Source: Listeria fleischmannii subsp. fleischmannii LU2006-1
Lineage (GTDB): Bacteria > Bacillota > Bacilli > Lactobacillales > Listeriaceae
NCBI RefSeq assembly: GCF_000344175.1
Contig: NZ_ALWW01000003.1
Coordinates: 26-64,025, forward strand
DNA length: 64,000 bases
Reading direction: 5' to 3'
The position numbers and the translations under genes are program-made. Of this stretch, positions 29,972 to 39,204 are shown one piece after another (within the stretch, counting starts at the first letter, position 1; every line of letters starts with the position of its first letter). The notes beneath the pieces are model-generated. The model saw only the letters and a program-made list of their open reading frames with translations, did no database searches and was not told the DNA's origin.

Positions 29972-30433
29972 ATGGGACTTTCAAACAAATTCAAATCCTT
30001 TTTCTTCTTAGATGAAGAAGGGGAAGAATACTACGAAGAACCAACAACAAAAAAAGTACAGGAGCCTGAACCAATGGTGCAAAAAAAGGCAGCAAAAAAT
30101 AAATTTCGGGCAGTAGAAGAAACAGAGAATAATAAGGTGGTAAGTATGCAAGGAGCACAATTTTCTAGCCAAGTGGTATTAGCAGAACCGCGTGTTTATG
30201 CTGAGGCACAAGAGCTTGCGGATTACTTAAAAGAATATAAAACGCTTGTTGTCAACTTGCAACGTATTAGTCATGACCAAGCGATTCGTATTGTTGATTT
30301 TCTTAGTGGAACTGTCTATGCTCTTGGTGGAGATATCCAGCGCATCGGAAACAACATTTTCCTATGCACACCTGAAAATGTGGATGTAGATGGCTCTATT
30401 TCAGAAATGCTAGAAGAACAAGATTTTATGTAA
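29972..30433 (+). CDS. sepF: cell division protein SepF
   Basis: 153 aa with CGGAGGTG. N-terminal membrane-binding amphipathic helix (MGLSNKFKSFFF), an acidic, variable linker and a globular C-terminal domain from about residue 70. The signature is LVVNLQRISHDQAIRIVDFLSGTVYA, given here by its core VNLQRI and RIVDFLSG. Forms ring polymers that align FtsZ and attach it to the membrane. Confidence 0.96.
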   Translation: MGLSNKFKSFFFLDEEGEEYYEEPTTKKVQEPEPMVQKKAAKNKFRAVEETENNKVVSMQGAQFSSQVVLAEPRVYAEAQELADYLKEYKTLVVNLQRISHDQAIRIVDFLSGTVYALGGDIQRIGNNIFLCTPENVDVDGSISEMLEEQDFM

Positions 30434-30457
30434 CGAACTAGAGAGGTGGATCCTTTT

Positions 30458-30748
30458 TTGGAAATGTTTTTATATCAAGTTGTGCAAGTGCTTTTATTCA
30501 TTATCCGCTATTTGCCAACTTTAATGTTTGTTTACTTCTTGATGAGTTGGTTCCCCGGGGCGCGTGAATCAAAAATTGGCCGTTTATTAGGTAAGATTTT
30601 TGAACCTATTTTAGAGCCCTTCAGAAGGATAATACCACCAATTGGTATTTTTGATATCTCATCACTAATTGCATTTATTGCTTTCCAATTTGCAATGTCG
30701 GTACTAACGAATTTAATTTATACGTATGTATTACCACTATTATTTTGA
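30458..30748 (+). CDS. ylmG: YggT/YlmG family membrane protein
   Basis: 96 aa from TTG at 30458, nine bases after GAGAGGTGG; GTG at 30446 is the alternative start and falls inside that site. Two hydrophobic segments flank an amphipathic loop with FEPILEPFRRIIPP, the YGGT signature. Proposed to help membrane protein or nucleoid organisation at division; exact role unknown. The stop is immediately followed by a terminator. Confidence 0.88.
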   Translation: MEMFLYQVVQVLLFIIRYLPTLMFVYFLMSWFPGARESKIGRLLGKIFEPILEPFRRIIPPIGIFDISSLIAFIAFQFAMSVLTNLIYTYVLPLLF

Positions 30749-30775
30749 AGCTATGCCTAGGCATGGCTTTTTTTG
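30748..30775 (+). terminator. rho-independent terminator after ylmG
   Basis: AAGC-T-ATGCC / GGCAT-G-GCTT hairpin with a 2-nt loop (likely 4-6 nt open) followed by seven T. It may separate ftsZ-ylmG from ylmH. Confidence 0.75.
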
Positions 30776-30791
30776 TTCCATTTCATTCCAT

Positions 30792-30799
30792 GGTATAAT
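30792..30799 (+). promoter_or_regulatory. extended -10 promoter of ylmH
   Basis: TG-G-TATAAT directly after the ylmG terminator and about 40 bases before ylmH; no good -35. Confidence 0.55.
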
Positions 30800-30837
30800 A
30801 AAAACATATACAGCTTCAAAAAGAGGAGAGAACAAAA

Positions 30838-31614
30838 ATGGAAGGGATTTACCAGCATTTTCGAGAGGAAGAATATCCTTTTATCGACCAAATACTCGAA
30901 ATTACAATGCAAGTCACCGATGAATATACACCCAAATTAACCGATTTTTTAGATCCACGGCAACGCTTTATCGTTCAGACCATAATTGGAGGATACGATA
31001 ATATTGAAGTGGCATTTTCAGGGGGAACGCCTTTTACAGAAAGAAAGCGAGCACTCATTTACCCCGACTACTATACACCAGAGGATGAAGATTTTAACCT
31101 TACCCTCTTTCACATACGCTACCCCGTAAAATTTACTACCCTCTCACATCAAAAAATCTTAGGAACACTTATGTCACTCGGGATAAAAAGGGATATTTTC
31201 GGTGATATTGTGAATTTAGGAGACGAGTGGCAGTTTTTTGCAGATGCTGAAATGGAAAACTATATTTTAAATCAGCTAGACAAAATTGGAAAAGTCAATA
31301 TTATGCTAGAAAAATGGCCGCTTGATGAGGCGCTACAAGTGGAACAAGTTTGGACAGGCGAAATGATTACCGCATCTAGCCTCCGTTTAGATAGCATCAT
31401 CGCAAATGCACTACATTTGTCGCGCCAAAAAGTAAAACAAATGATTCAAGCCAAACTGGTTAAAGTAAATTGGAAAGTAATAGAAAATCCCGATTTTGAA
31501 TGCGAAGAAGAAGATATCCTTTCTGTGCGCGGGTATGGCCGAATGAAGCTTATGCAAATTCACGGGCGCACGAAAAAAGATAAAATAAGAATGGATATTG
31601 GCTTTTTAAAATAA
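30838..31614 (+). CDS. ylmH: S4-domain RNA-binding protein YlmH
   Basis: 258 aa with AGAGGAGAG. N-terminal YlmH-type domain (DPRQRFIVQTIIGGYDN split: DPRQRF and GGYDNIEVAFSGG), then a C-terminal S4 domain (LRLDSIIANALHLSRQKVKQMIQ, core SRQKVKQMI). S4 proteins of this group bind rRNA or stalled 50S-peptidyl-tRNA complexes, and YlmH is reported as a ribosome rescue factor in Bacillus. Here it has its own promoter. Confidence 0.92.
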   Translation: MEGIYQHFREEEYPFIDQILEITMQVTDEYTPKLTDFLDPRQRFIVQTIIGGYDNIEVAFSGGTPFTERKRALIYPDYYTPEDEDFNLTLFHIRYPVKFTTLSHQKILGTLMSLGIKRDIFGDIVNLGDEWQFFADAEMENYILNQLDKIGKVNIMLEKWPLDEALQVEQVWTGEMITASSLRLDSIIANALHLSRQKVKQMIQAKLVKVNWKVIENPDFECEEEDILSVRGYGRMKLMQIHGRTKKDKIRMDIGFLK

Positions 31615-31632
31615 ATAAAAAGAGGTGTGCGA

Positions 31633-32157
31633 ATGAAAAAAATGTTAGGCGATGAACGTCGCAAATCGATTTTAAGCTTTTTAAAGGCATCAGAGGAGCC
31701 CATTTCTGGAAGTGAACTAGCTAAACGTACCAATGTTAGCCGTCAAGTCATTGTCCAAGATGTATCACTGCTTCGCGCAACAAATGCACCTATTATTTCA
31801 ACGCCGCAAGGTTATTTATATGTCCCTGAAAATACGGCGGGGCGACCTAGACGTGTGATTGCTTGTCAACATACAAAACGCGATGCAGAAAAAGAACTTA
31901 ATACACTTGTAGATTATGGTGTTTCAGTACTGGATGTAATTGTAGAACATCCTATTTATGGTGAAATAACAGGCTCGCTTCATTTAAATAACCGCTTTGA
32001 TGTGGAGAAGTTTATAAGAAGGCTTGGAGCGACAAATGCGATGATGTTATCCGGGCTTACAAATGGTATTCATCTGCATACAATTGAGGCGGACACAGAA
32101 GAACAACTTGATAATGCGATAGAAGCACTCAACCGTCTTGGCATACTTGTGCAATAA
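31633..32157 (+). CDS. niaR: niacin-responsive repressor NiaR (3H-domain, YrxA family)
   Basis: 174 aa from ATG at 31633, five bases after AGAGGTG. N-terminal winged helix (RRKSILSFLKASEEPISGSELA, recognition helix NVSRQVIVQDV). The C-terminal 3H domain has its three His blocks (CQHTK, EHPIYGE, GIHLHTIEA) that bind metal and nicotinic acid. It represses NAD synthesis or niacin uptake genes. In L. monocytogenes it lies beside a nadABC/nifS operon (from memory); no such genes are in this window. Confidence 0.92.
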   Translation: MKKMLGDERRKSILSFLKASEEPISGSELAKRTNVSRQVIVQDVSLLRATNAPIISTPQGYLYVPENTAGRPRRVIACQHTKRDAEKELNTLVDYGVSVLDVIVEHPIYGEITGSLHLNNRFDVEKFIRRLGATNAMMLSGLTNGIHLHTIEADTEEQLDNAIEALNRLGILVQ

Positions 32158-32290
32158 ATTTTACACAAAACTATGAAAACCGTAGTCTTTATGGTAAAAT
32201 GTAATTTATATTAGGCTATTTTGATAGAAAAGCCATCTTGAAGCGGAAAACGCAATGTTGTTTTCTATAATTTGCATGGAGGTGTTAGCT

Positions 32291-32824
32291 ATGCCATTAT
32301 CACCACTGGACATACATAATAAAGAATTTACCCGTGGTTTTAGAGGTTATGATGAAGATGAGGTCAATGATTTCCTTGACCAAATCATCAAAGATTATGA
32401 ACAAGTCATTAAAGAAAAGAAACGTCTTGAGGATTCGCTTAACAATAATGAGGAGCGACTAGGGCATTTTACCAATATTGAAGAAACTTTAAATAAATCG
32501 CTTATTGTTGCTCAAACAGCGGCCGAAGAAGTGAAACAATCAGCTGAAAAAGAAGCGAAACTGATTGTTCGCGAAGCTGAAAAAAACGCGGATCGAATTT
32601 TAGCTGACTCTCTATCAAAAGCACGTAAAATTGCGATTGAAATTGAAGATTTAAAACGTCAATCTAAAGTATTCCGTGAACGATTACGTTTACTAGTAGA
32701 AGCCCAAATGGATTTAATTCAAAGTGACGATTGGCAACAAATGATGGAGTATGACGTGGATGCCACTGAATTAACATCCATTAAAGAAGTTCAAGATGCA
32801 GAATCAGAAGAAAATATTGATTAA
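32291..32824 (+). CDS. divIVA: cell-pole/division-site protein DivIVA
   Basis: 177 aa from ATG at 32291 with GGAGGTG (upstream start at 32255 rejected). The N-terminal membrane-curvature-binding domain MPLSPLDIHNKEFTRGFRGY includes the conserved F/R tip; KRLED onward is a long parallel coiled coil (30-150). It ends in an acidic tail. Recruits MinJ/MinCD and SecA2-related factors in Listeria. An extended -10 TGGTAAAAT lies at 32192-32200. Confidence 0.97.
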   Translation: MPLSPLDIHNKEFTRGFRGYDEDEVNDFLDQIIKDYEQVIKEKKRLEDSLNNNEERLGHFTNIEETLNKSLIVAQTAAEEVKQSAEKEAKLIVREAEKNADRILADSLSKARKIAIEIEDLKRQSKVFRERLRLLVEAQMDLIQSDDWQQMMEYDVDATELTSIKEVQDAESEENID

Positions 32825-32834
32825 ATAGATGTGG

Positions 32835-33060
32835 AAAGAGACAAGTATATTTTTCTAATCCAATAAAAGCGATTCAGTGATGGTGTGAGACTGAAATTGG
32901 ACGGAAAATGGAAATCACTCTGGAGTCTCCAGTTCTGAATAAAGTAAGAATTGGCGCCGCCAAGCGTTATTGGAACGAGTGGACAAGAATTTTATTTTCT
33001 GTCAACAAGGGTGGTAACGCGATAATCTCGTCCCTTTTTCTAGGGAGGGGATTTTTTGTT
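32835..33060 (+). ncRNA. T-box riboswitch controlling ileS (isoleucine specifier)
   Basis: Stem I is closed by GAGAC (32838-32842) and GTCTC (32925-32929). The specifier loop shows GAA-ATC-A with ATC (Ile) at 32914-32916 opposite an AGTA element near 32844. The T-box core GGGTGGTAACGCG has the UGGU bulge (33012-33015) that pairs with the ACCA end of tRNA-Ile. The terminator (CTCGTCCCT / AGGGAGGGG, then TTTTTT) ends near 33057. Uncharged tRNA-Ile should favour read-through into ileS. Confidence 0.95.
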
Positions 33061-33161
33061 AGCATTTTTTGGTGCATTAGTTTGTTGACAAGAGACGTGC
33101 ATGAAATTAGAGGAATAAACGCAATTTTATATACATTAAAAAGTAAAAGGAGCTAAATAAC

Positions 33162-35921
33162 ATGGAGTATAAAGATACATTATTAATGCCAAAAACAGCT
33201 TTTCCAATGCGAGGAAACTTACCTAATAAGGAACCTGAGTGGCAAGCAAAATGGGAGAGTATGGATTTGTACCATAAAATTCAGGAAAAAAACGCTGGAC
33301 GTCCAACTTATATTTTGCATGATGGGCCGCCGTATGCGAACGGGGAACTTCATATGGGTCACGCAATGAATAAAACAATTAAGGATATCATTGTGCGCTA
33401 CAAATCTATGGCTGGCTACCGCTCACCATACGTACCTGGTTGGGATACACATGGCTTGCCGATTGAACAAGCTTTAACCAAAAAAGGTGTTAAGCGTAAA
33501 GAAATGACGGTTGCTGAGTTCCGTAAACTTTGTGAGGAATATGCATATAAGCAGGTGGATATCCAGCGCACGGGCTTTAAACGTCTTGGTATTAGCGGTG
33601 ATTTTGATAATCCTTATATTACACTAAAACCGGAATACGAAGCAGAGCAAATTAAAGTTTTTGGCGAAATGGCTAAAAAAGGCTATATTTATAAAGGAAA
33701 AAAACCTGTTTATTGGTCTCCTTCAAGTGAATCCGCATTAGCAGAAGCAGAAATTGAATATCAAGATAAAACATCCGCTTCTATCTATGTTGCTTTTGAT
33801 GTGACGGACGGGAAAGGCGTTTTAGAAAATGGCACAAAAATCGTCATCTGGACGACTACACCTTGGACGATTCCTGCAAATATGGCCATTACGGTGAACC
33901 CAGAGTTAGATTATGCTATCGTCAAAACAAATGGTCAACAATATGTTGTCGCAAGTGCTCTTGTAGATTCTTTAAAAGAAATCCTTGAATGGGCAGATGC
34001 TGAGGTTATCAAAACGGTTCGCGGGAAAGAACTGGACCGCGTTGTCGCAAAACACCCATTCTATGACCGCGACTCACTCGTAATTAACGGAGAACATGCA
34101 ACAGCTGATGCTGGTACCGGAGCTGTTCATACAGCGCCAGGCCACGGGGAAGATGACTTTATTGTTGGTCAAAAATATGAGCTTGAGGTGTTAGCTCCAC
34201 TTGATTCGCGCGGGGTGTTTACAGATGAGGCACCCGGATTTGAAGGATTATTTTATGACGATGCCAACAAATTAGTGACTGAAAAACTAAAAGAAGTGGG
34301 CGCTCTTTTAAAAATGGATTTCATTACACATAGTTATCCGCATGATTGGCGTACGAAAAAGCCTGTTATTTTCCGTGCTACACCGCAGTGGTTTGCTTCG
34401 ATTAATAAATTCCGAGGTGAACTACTAGAGGCTGTTCAAAATGTGACATGGACACCTTCTTGGGGGGAAACGCGCCTTTATAATATGGTTCGTGACCGCG
34501 GAGACTGGGTTATTTCGCGTCAACGTGCATGGGGCGTTCCGCTACCAATTTTCTATGGTGAAAACGGGGAACCCATTATTACAGATGAAACGATTGCGCA
34601 TATCTCAGATTTATTCCGTGAGCATGGTTCTAATGTTTGGTTTGAGCGGGAAGCTAAAGATTTGTTGCCAGAAGGCTTTACGCATCCGTCTAGTCCAAAT
34701 GGCGAATTTACGAAAGAAACGGATATTATGGATGTATGGTTTGATTCTGGTTCAAGTCATCAGGCTGTTTTAGCGAGTCGGAAAGAGCTGTCGCGTCCAG
34801 CTGACCTATATATGGAAGGTTCGGACCAATATCGTGGTTGGTTTAACTCTTCATTAACAACGGCGGTGGCGATGACTGGTGAAGCACCGTATCGCAACGT
34901 GCTTAGCCACGGATTTGCGCTTGATGGTGAAGGTCGGAAAATGAGTAAATCCCTAGGAAATACGATTTTACCAGGTAAAGTAATCAATCAATTGGGTGCG
35001 GATATAGTTCGCTTATGGGTTTCTTCCGTTGATTATCAAGCTGATGTACGCATTAGTGATGACATTTTAAAACAAGTATCTGAAGTGTATCGTAAAATCC
35101 GTAATACGATGCGTTTCTTACTTGGAAATGTGAGTGACTTTAATCCTGAAACAGATAGAGTAGCTTTTGGTGAACTTCGTGAAGTAGATCAATTTATGCT
35201 TGTGAAATTAAATGAACTTGTTCAAAATGTGCGTAATAGCTATGAAAAATTTGAGTTTTCAACGATTTATCACCAAATCAATAATTTCTGTACCGTGATG
35301 CTCAGCCAGTTTTATATGGATTTTGCGAAAGACGTTGTTTATATTGAAGCAGCAAATAGTAAAGATCGCCGTGCGATGCAAACCGTCTTTTATGCGGCGG
35401 CAACTTCTCTTTCTAAATTATTAGCACCTATTCTTCCACATACAGTAGATGAGGTATGGCTAAATTTAAAAGGAGACGAGGCAACGAGCATTCACTTAGA
35501 AGATCTTCCTGAAGTGGAAAATTATGATGATATGGCTGATTTAGTTCAGACGTGGGACGCTTTCCTAGATGTACGCGATGACGTACAAAAAGCGCTTGAA
35601 GAAGCAAGAAATGAAAAATTAATTGGGAAATCAATGCTTGCAAAAGTCACGCTTTATGTTGACGCTGAAGGTGAAAAATTATTTAATTCCTTGCAAGGTG
35701 ATTTTGCCCAACTATTCATTGTTTCTGACTTCGAACTGATTCCAGGTTTAGAAAAAGCAAACGAAAATGCAGTAAAAGGGGAACATGTGGCGGTCGAAGT
35801 AACGGTTGCCGAAGGGGAAACATGCGAGCGTTGCCGTGTCGTGAAAAAAGACGTCGGTACGGATCCGAATCATCCAACCCTTTGTAAACGTTGTGCGACA
35901 ATTGTAACTGAAAATTATTAA
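33162..35921 (+). CDS. ileS: isoleucyl-tRNA synthetase
   Basis: 919 aa, bacterial type. Class I motifs HMGH (in [14 protein letters not shown]) and KMSKS at residues 593-597 ([10 protein letters not shown]). The editing domain contains [11 protein letters not shown] and [14 protein letters not shown]. The C-terminal zinc finger is CERC...CKRC. AAAGGAGC precedes ATG. Expression is controlled by the T-box upstream; a terminator follows. Confidence 0.98.
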   Translation: MEYKDTLLMPKTAFPMRGNLPNKEPEWQAKWESMDLYHKIQEKNAGRPTYILHDGPPYANGELHMGHAMNKTIKDIIVRYKSMAGYRSPYVPGWDTHGLPIEQALTKKGVKRKEMTVAEFRKLCEEYAYKQVDIQRTGFKRLGISGDFDNPYITLKPEYEAEQIKVFGEMAKKGYIYKGKKPVYWSPSSESALAEAEIEYQDKTSASIYVAFDVTDGKGVLENGTKIVIWTTTPWTIPANMAITVNPELDYAIVKTNGQQYVVASALVDSLKEILEWADAEVIKTVRGKELDRVVAKHPFYDRDSLVINGEHATADAGTGAVHTAPGHGEDDFIVGQKYELEVLAPLDSRGVFTDEAPGFEGLFYDDANKLVTEKLKEVGALLKMDFITHSYPHDWRTKKPVIFRATPQWFASINKFRGELLEAVQNVTWTPSWGETRLYNMVRDRGDWVISRQRAWGVPLPIFYGENGEPIITDETIAHISDLFREHGSNVWFEREAKDLLPEGFTHPSSPNGEFTKETDIMDVWFDSGSSHQAVLASRKELSRPADLYMEGSDQYRGWFNSSLTTAVAMTGEAPYRNVLSHGFALDGEGRKMSKSLGNTILPGKVINQLGADIVRLWVSSVDYQADVRISDDILKQVSEVYRKIRNTMRFLLGNVSDFNPETDRVAFGELREVDQFMLVKLNELVQNVRNSYEKFEFSTIYHQINNFCTVMLSQFYMDFAKDVVYIEAANSKDRRAMQTVFYAAATSLSKLLAPILPHTVDEVWLNLKGDEATSIHLEDLPEVENYDDMADLVQTWDAFLDVRDDVQKALEEARNEKLIGKSMLAKVTLYVDAEGEKLFNSLQGDFAQLFIVSDFELIPGLEKANENAVKGEHVAVEVTVAEGETCERCRVVKKDVGTDPNHPTLCKRCATIVTENY

Positions 35922-35929
35922 GAGGAAAA

Positions 35930-35963
35930 CGGGGGAGAAGGATTACTTCGCTCCCTTTTTCTT
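35930..35963 (+). terminator. rho-independent terminator of ileS
   Basis: GGGAGAAG / CTTCGCTCCC imperfect stem followed by TTTTTC. Confidence 0.75.
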
Positions 35964-35971
35964 CCAAATAT

Positions 35972-35979
35972 GGTACAAT
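35972..35979 (+). promoter_or_regulatory. extended -10 promoter of dapF
   Basis: TG-G-TACAAT just after the ileS terminator, 30 bases before the dapF GTG. An ATG at 35978 lies inside this -10 and cannot be the dapF start. Confidence 0.5.
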
Positions 35980-36010
35980 GAAAAAAATTGTGCAAGGAGT
36001 GTTCGTTCCT

Positions 36011-36979
36011 GTGAAAATAAACTTTATAAAAGTACATGGCTCCCAAAACGATTTTTTTATTATCGATGAACGGGACCATAATATGGCAAACTGGACAGAT
36101 GAGATGCGGAGTGAGCTTACATGCTTGATTTGTTCGCGAGACGAAAGTCTTGGCGGAGCTGACGGGATTTTATTTGTTAGCCAAGGACACGCTGATACGG
36201 TTGGAAAAATGCGGGTTTTTAATGCGGATGGATCTGAGGCTTCTATGTGCGGAAATGGACTACGAACCGTCGCGCGTTATTTGCTTGAGAAAAATCAACT
36301 GGATGAAGCTAAAATTGAGACGATGAAGGCAGATTTGCATGTTCAAAAAAGTGAATCGCTCGGCTACAACATTCCAACGTATCAAGTCGAAATTTCACCC
36401 GTTTTGTATGAACTAGAGAGCCTCCCTTTTCATTACGATAAAAAAGAGCTTTTGGATGAAAAAATACCTGAATTTGATGATACGCTTACGTTTTCTGCGC
36501 TAGCTGTGCCTAATCCGCACTTAATTACGTTTACGAGTCAGGATGTTTTAGATTCAGACAAACAGGAGAAGCTGGCGCATTATTTAAACGGTCCGAATCC
36601 TTATTTTTCAGATGGTGTAAATGTTAGTTTTGTTCGTAAATTAGGTCCCGCGCAAATTTTTGTTCGAACTTATGAACGTGGCGTTGGATTTACAAATGCT
36701 TGCGGGACTGCAATGTCGGCCTCTAGTCTGATTAAAAAGCGTATTGACCATGATAAACTGGATGAGGTGCTAGATGTTTATAATGACGGCGGACGCGTTC
36801 GTGTAACCGCTGATGAAACGTCTATTCAGCTAATAGGGAATGCTACTTTTACTGCATTTGGAACTTTTGAGCTTCATGAAGATGGTTTTCATGTAGTTGA
36901 CTTTTCTGAAACAGAGGAACAAAAAAACTATTTGAAGATGGTCCGTGAAGTGGAACAATTTCTAGAGGAAACGAAATAA
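36011..36979 (+). CDS. dapF: diaminopimelate epimerase
   Basis: 322 aa from GTG at 36011 (AAGGAG about 11 bases upstream). Two-lobed PLP-independent racemase with catalytic cysteines C80 (SMCGNGLR) and C231 (TNACGTAMSA). KVHGSQNDFFIID is the N-terminal signature. Converts LL- to meso-diaminopimelate for lysine and peptidoglycan, feeding the MurE reaction encoded 15 kb upstream. Eleven bases from the PAP2 gene, probably one transcript. Confidence 0.95.
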   Translation: MKINFIKVHGSQNDFFIIDERDHNMANWTDEMRSELTCLICSRDESLGGADGILFVSQGHADTVGKMRVFNADGSEASMCGNGLRTVARYLLEKNQLDEAKIETMKADLHVQKSESLGYNIPTYQVEISPVLYELESLPFHYDKKELLDEKIPEFDDTLTFSALAVPNPHLITFTSQDVLDSDKQEKLAHYLNGPNPYFSDGVNVSFVRKLGPAQIFVRTYERGVGFTNACGTAMSASSLIKKRIDHDKLDEVLDVYNDGGRVRVTADETSIQLIGNATFTAFGTFELHEDGFHVVDFSETEEQKNYLKMVREVEQFLEETK

Positions 36980-36990
36980 GGAGAGAATTT

Positions 36991-37689
36991 ATGAATACAA
37001 ATCGAAAAAAAGCTTTGCCACTGTTAGTTATTGGTGGATTTGCCTTATTACTTTTTTTAATCGAACTAATTAGTGTGGCTTCTGAACAAAGATGGGTCGC
37101 AAAATTTGATTTAATGTGGATTGAACGCATTCGGGATGGTCATATCACACCTAGTACAACTCGAATGGTTGAATTTTTAACTCACTTTGGCTCTGCCGAA
37201 TATATCATTGTGATGACAATTATCGTGGTTCTTGTTCTATTCATTTTACGTAAATTTGTAGTGGGACTTTGGTTCGGCGGAACAGTCTTGCTTTGCGGGG
37301 TTGTCCTCAATTTAGTATTTAAACATACGGTGGAACGCGCACGTCCAAATGCTGCTAATTGGTTAATTTCAGAAACAGGCTACAGCTACCCAAGTGGTCA
37401 TGCTACAGCGACAAGCGTATTTTATGGTTTAGCTGCACTATTTTTAATTTTTACTGTACGACAAATGTGGCTTAAAATTGTTGTAGGGGTAGTCGGTTTA
37501 TTTATTATTTGTTACATCATGTATTCACGCGTTTATCTAGGCGTGCATTTCCCAACGGATGTATTCGGTGGTTTCCTATTTGGAATGGCCTCCATTTTCC
37601 TTTCAACAGGTGTGTATTTCTTAGTACGTAAACCATTGCATGATTTACTTAAAAAGTGGCGTATTAACGATAAAAGTATTACCGAGTAG
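36991..37689 (+). CDS. PAP2-family membrane phosphatase
   Basis: 232 aa with GGAGAG. Six predicted TM helices. Acid phosphatase motifs are KHTVERARP (37-type KxxxxxxRP), YPSGHAT and SRVYLGVHFPTD. Members dephosphorylate undecaprenyl pyrophosphate or phosphatidylglycerophosphate on the outer face of the membrane; substrate undetermined. Close to dapF, fitting a wall-precursor recycling role. Confidence 0.9.
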   Translation: MNTNRKKALPLLVIGGFALLLFLIELISVASEQRWVAKFDLMWIERIRDGHITPSTTRMVEFLTHFGSAEYIIVMTIIVVLVLFILRKFVVGLWFGGTVLLCGVVLNLVFKHTVERARPNAANWLISETGYSYPSGHATATSVFYGLAALFLIFTVRQMWLKIVVGVVGLFIICYIMYSRVYLGVHFPTDVFGGFLFGMASIFLSTGVYFLVRKPLHDLLKKWRINDKSITE

Positions 37690-37701
37690 GAATGACAATA
37701 C

Positions 37702-37750
37702 GAAAGTGAAGATTGGCTTCTTTTTAAGCTAAAATCTTCACTTTCTTTTT
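37702..37750 (+). terminator. rho-independent terminator of dapF-PAP2
   Basis: GAAAGTGAAGATT / AATCTTCACTTTC stem (18-nt loop) then TTTTT. Confidence 0.85.
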
Positions 37751-37806
37751 AAAGTAAAATGAAAAAGGTGAGAATTTTCAAACATGTAAACGCCCAACTT
37801 TTTTAC

Positions 37807-37955
37807 TTGCTTTTTATGCAAGAACGATGTAATATAAGTATATTGATAAGAAAATAAGTATGTAGATTTTTTGAAGTAAAAGAGAACTATTCACATGTTA
37901 TAAAGGGTATTCACCTTATCATATGAATACTTTTTATAATATGTGAATTTTTTTT
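37807..37955 (+). ncRNA. candidate small RNA or attenuated leader upstream of the cold-shock gene
   Basis: Promoter-like TTGCTT (37807-37812), 17-nt spacer, TAATAT (37830-37835) predicts a start near 37842. The transcript would run into an uninterrupted 25-bp hairpin (arms 37889-37913 and 37924-37948, 10-nt loop, three GU pairs) followed by eight U. It would be about 110 nt and terminate 90 bases before the csp start. No ORF with a ribosome site is seen in it. Confidence 0.55.
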
Positions 37956-38047
37956 AAAAAAGCACTCGGTTGTTTGTTGTTTAGCTCGAACCAGTTTGTT
38001 TTTTTTGAGAAAGGCCATATTAGTAAATTTTTGGAGGTTTGTGAAAT

Positions 38048-38248
38048 ATGCAAACAGGTAAAGTAAAATGGTTCAACAGTGAAAAAGGTTTTGGATTTAT
38101 CGAAGTTGAAGGCGGAGACGACGTATTCGTACACTTCAGCGCTATCCAAGGCGACGGATTCAAAACTTTAGACGAAGGTCAAGAAGTAGAATTCGAAGTT
38201 GTTGAAGGCCAACGTGGCCCACAAGCTGAAAACGTAACTAAATTATAA
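38048..38248 (+). CDS. cold-shock protein, CspA family
   Basis: 66 aa with GGAGG eight bases before ATG. RNP1 KGFGFI and RNP2 VFVHF motifs are intact. Small beta-barrel RNA chaperone that melts mRNA structure in the cold or in stress. Listeria carries several paralogues; position after dapF-PAP2 suggests the cspB-type copy but I cannot assign it firmly. The 5' region is long and structured. Confidence 0.95.
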   Translation: MQTGKVKWFNSEKGFGFIEVEGGDDVFVHFSAIQGDGFKTLDEGQEVEFEVVEGQRGPQAENVTKL

Positions 38249-38279
38249 TTTCAGTTTGACCAAACGTACCACGTAAAAT

Positions 38280-38312
38280 TATCTAGCAAATTAACATTTG
38301 CTAGATTTTTTT
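38280..38312 (+). terminator. rho-independent terminator of the cold-shock gene
   Basis: TATCTAGCAAAT / ATTTGCTAGAT stem followed by seven T. Confidence 0.93.
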
Positions 38313-38392
38313 ATGCAAAAAAAGGATAAGTTTGAATTTAAAAGAAAACTAGGTTAAGATACAACTATCACGTGTCGAAGGAGTTTTGAATA

Positions 38393-39055
38393 ATGGATAT
38401 TGCGAAAATGATTGATCATACCGCTTTAAAACCAGAAACTACTAAGGGAGATATTTTAAAGTTAACGGCTGAAGCGAAAGAGTATCGCTTTGCTTCTGTT
38501 TGTGTCAACCCAACATGGGTAAAACTTGCTAGTACAGAGCTAGCTGGTACAGGAGTGGATGTTTGTACAGTGATTGGCTTTCCGCTAGGTGCGAATACTA
38601 CAGCGGTAAAGGCTTTTGAAACGAGTGATGCCATTCAAAACGGTGCAACGGAAGTAGATATGGTCATCAATATCGGAGAATTAAAAGATAAAAATGATGA
38701 TGTGGTACTTTCTGATATTAAAGCTGTCGTAGAAGCCGCAAAAGGGACACTTGTAAAAGTTATTATTGAGACTTGTTTATTAACAGATGATGAAAAAGTT
38801 CGTGCTTGTCAATTAGCTGTAGAGGCGGGAGCAGATTTTGTTAAAACCTCAACTGGATTTTCAACTGGGGGCGCAACAGCTACAGACATAGCTTTAATGC
38901 GTAAAACGGTTGGACCAAATATTGGCGTGAAAGCATCTGGCGGTGTTCGTACAAAAGAAGATGTGCTCAAAATGATAGAAGCTGGTGCAACTCGAATTGG
39001 TGCAAGTGCTGGAGTCGCTATTGTTTCTGGCGGAGAAAGCACCTCTGATTATTAA
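38393..39055 (+). CDS. deoC: deoxyribose-phosphate aldolase
   Basis: 220 aa with GAAGGAG. Class I aldolase: Schiff-base Lys K151 in FVKTSTGF, with the second Lys in VKASGGVRT and Asp in [12 protein letters not shown]. Splits deoxyribose-5-phosphate into glyceraldehyde-3-phosphate and acetaldehyde. Works with the phosphorylase encoded two genes downstream. Confidence 0.97.
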   Translation: MDIAKMIDHTALKPETTKGDILKLTAEAKEYRFASVCVNPTWVKLASTELAGTGVDVCTVIGFPLGANTTAVKAFETSDAIQNGATEVDMVINIGELKDKNDDVVLSDIKAVVEAAKGTLVKVIIETCLLTDDEKVRACQLAVEAGADFVKTSTGFSTGGATATDIALMRKTVGPNIGVKASGGVRTKEDVLKMIEAGATRIGASAGVAIVSGGESTSDY

Positions 39056-39079
39056 AAATGACATTTTTGTTCGTAACAG

Positions 39080-39109
39080 AAGATACTTGCCTAGGTGAGT
39101 ATCTTTTTT
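39080..39109 (+). terminator. rho-independent terminator of deoC
   Basis: AAGATACT / AGTATCTT stem with 10-nt loop and a following T run. Confidence 0.85.
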
Positions 39110-39120
39110 GGAACTGAAAT

Positions 39121-39135
39121 GGTATGCGTTTACAT
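39121..39135 (-). promoter_or_regulatory. candidate cre (CcpA) site before the lacI-type gene
   Basis: Minus-strand ATGTAAACGCATACC matches the Bacillus cre consensus WTGNAANCGNWNNCW at 14 of 15 positions. It ends nine bases before the -35 of the regulator promoter. It could alternatively be read as an operator of the regulator itself. Confidence 0.6.
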
Positions 39136-39143
39136 CATAGGCA

Positions 39144-39172
39144 TTGCAAGGCTTTAGGCTTTAGTGTATGAT
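39144..39172 (+). promoter_or_regulatory. promoter of the lacI-type regulator gene
   Basis: -35 TTGCAA (39144-39149), 17-nt spacer, -10 TATGAT (39167-39172), 33 bases before ATG. Confidence 0.6.
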
Positions 39173-39204
39173 AAAATGAGGGTTTTTGTAAAGTGGGGGA
39201 AAGT

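Noticed and set aside
32908-33156. 82-codon ORF between divIVA and ileS
   Set aside because: It lies inside the T-box leader and terminator, has no ribosome site and its codons coincide with conserved RNA motifs.
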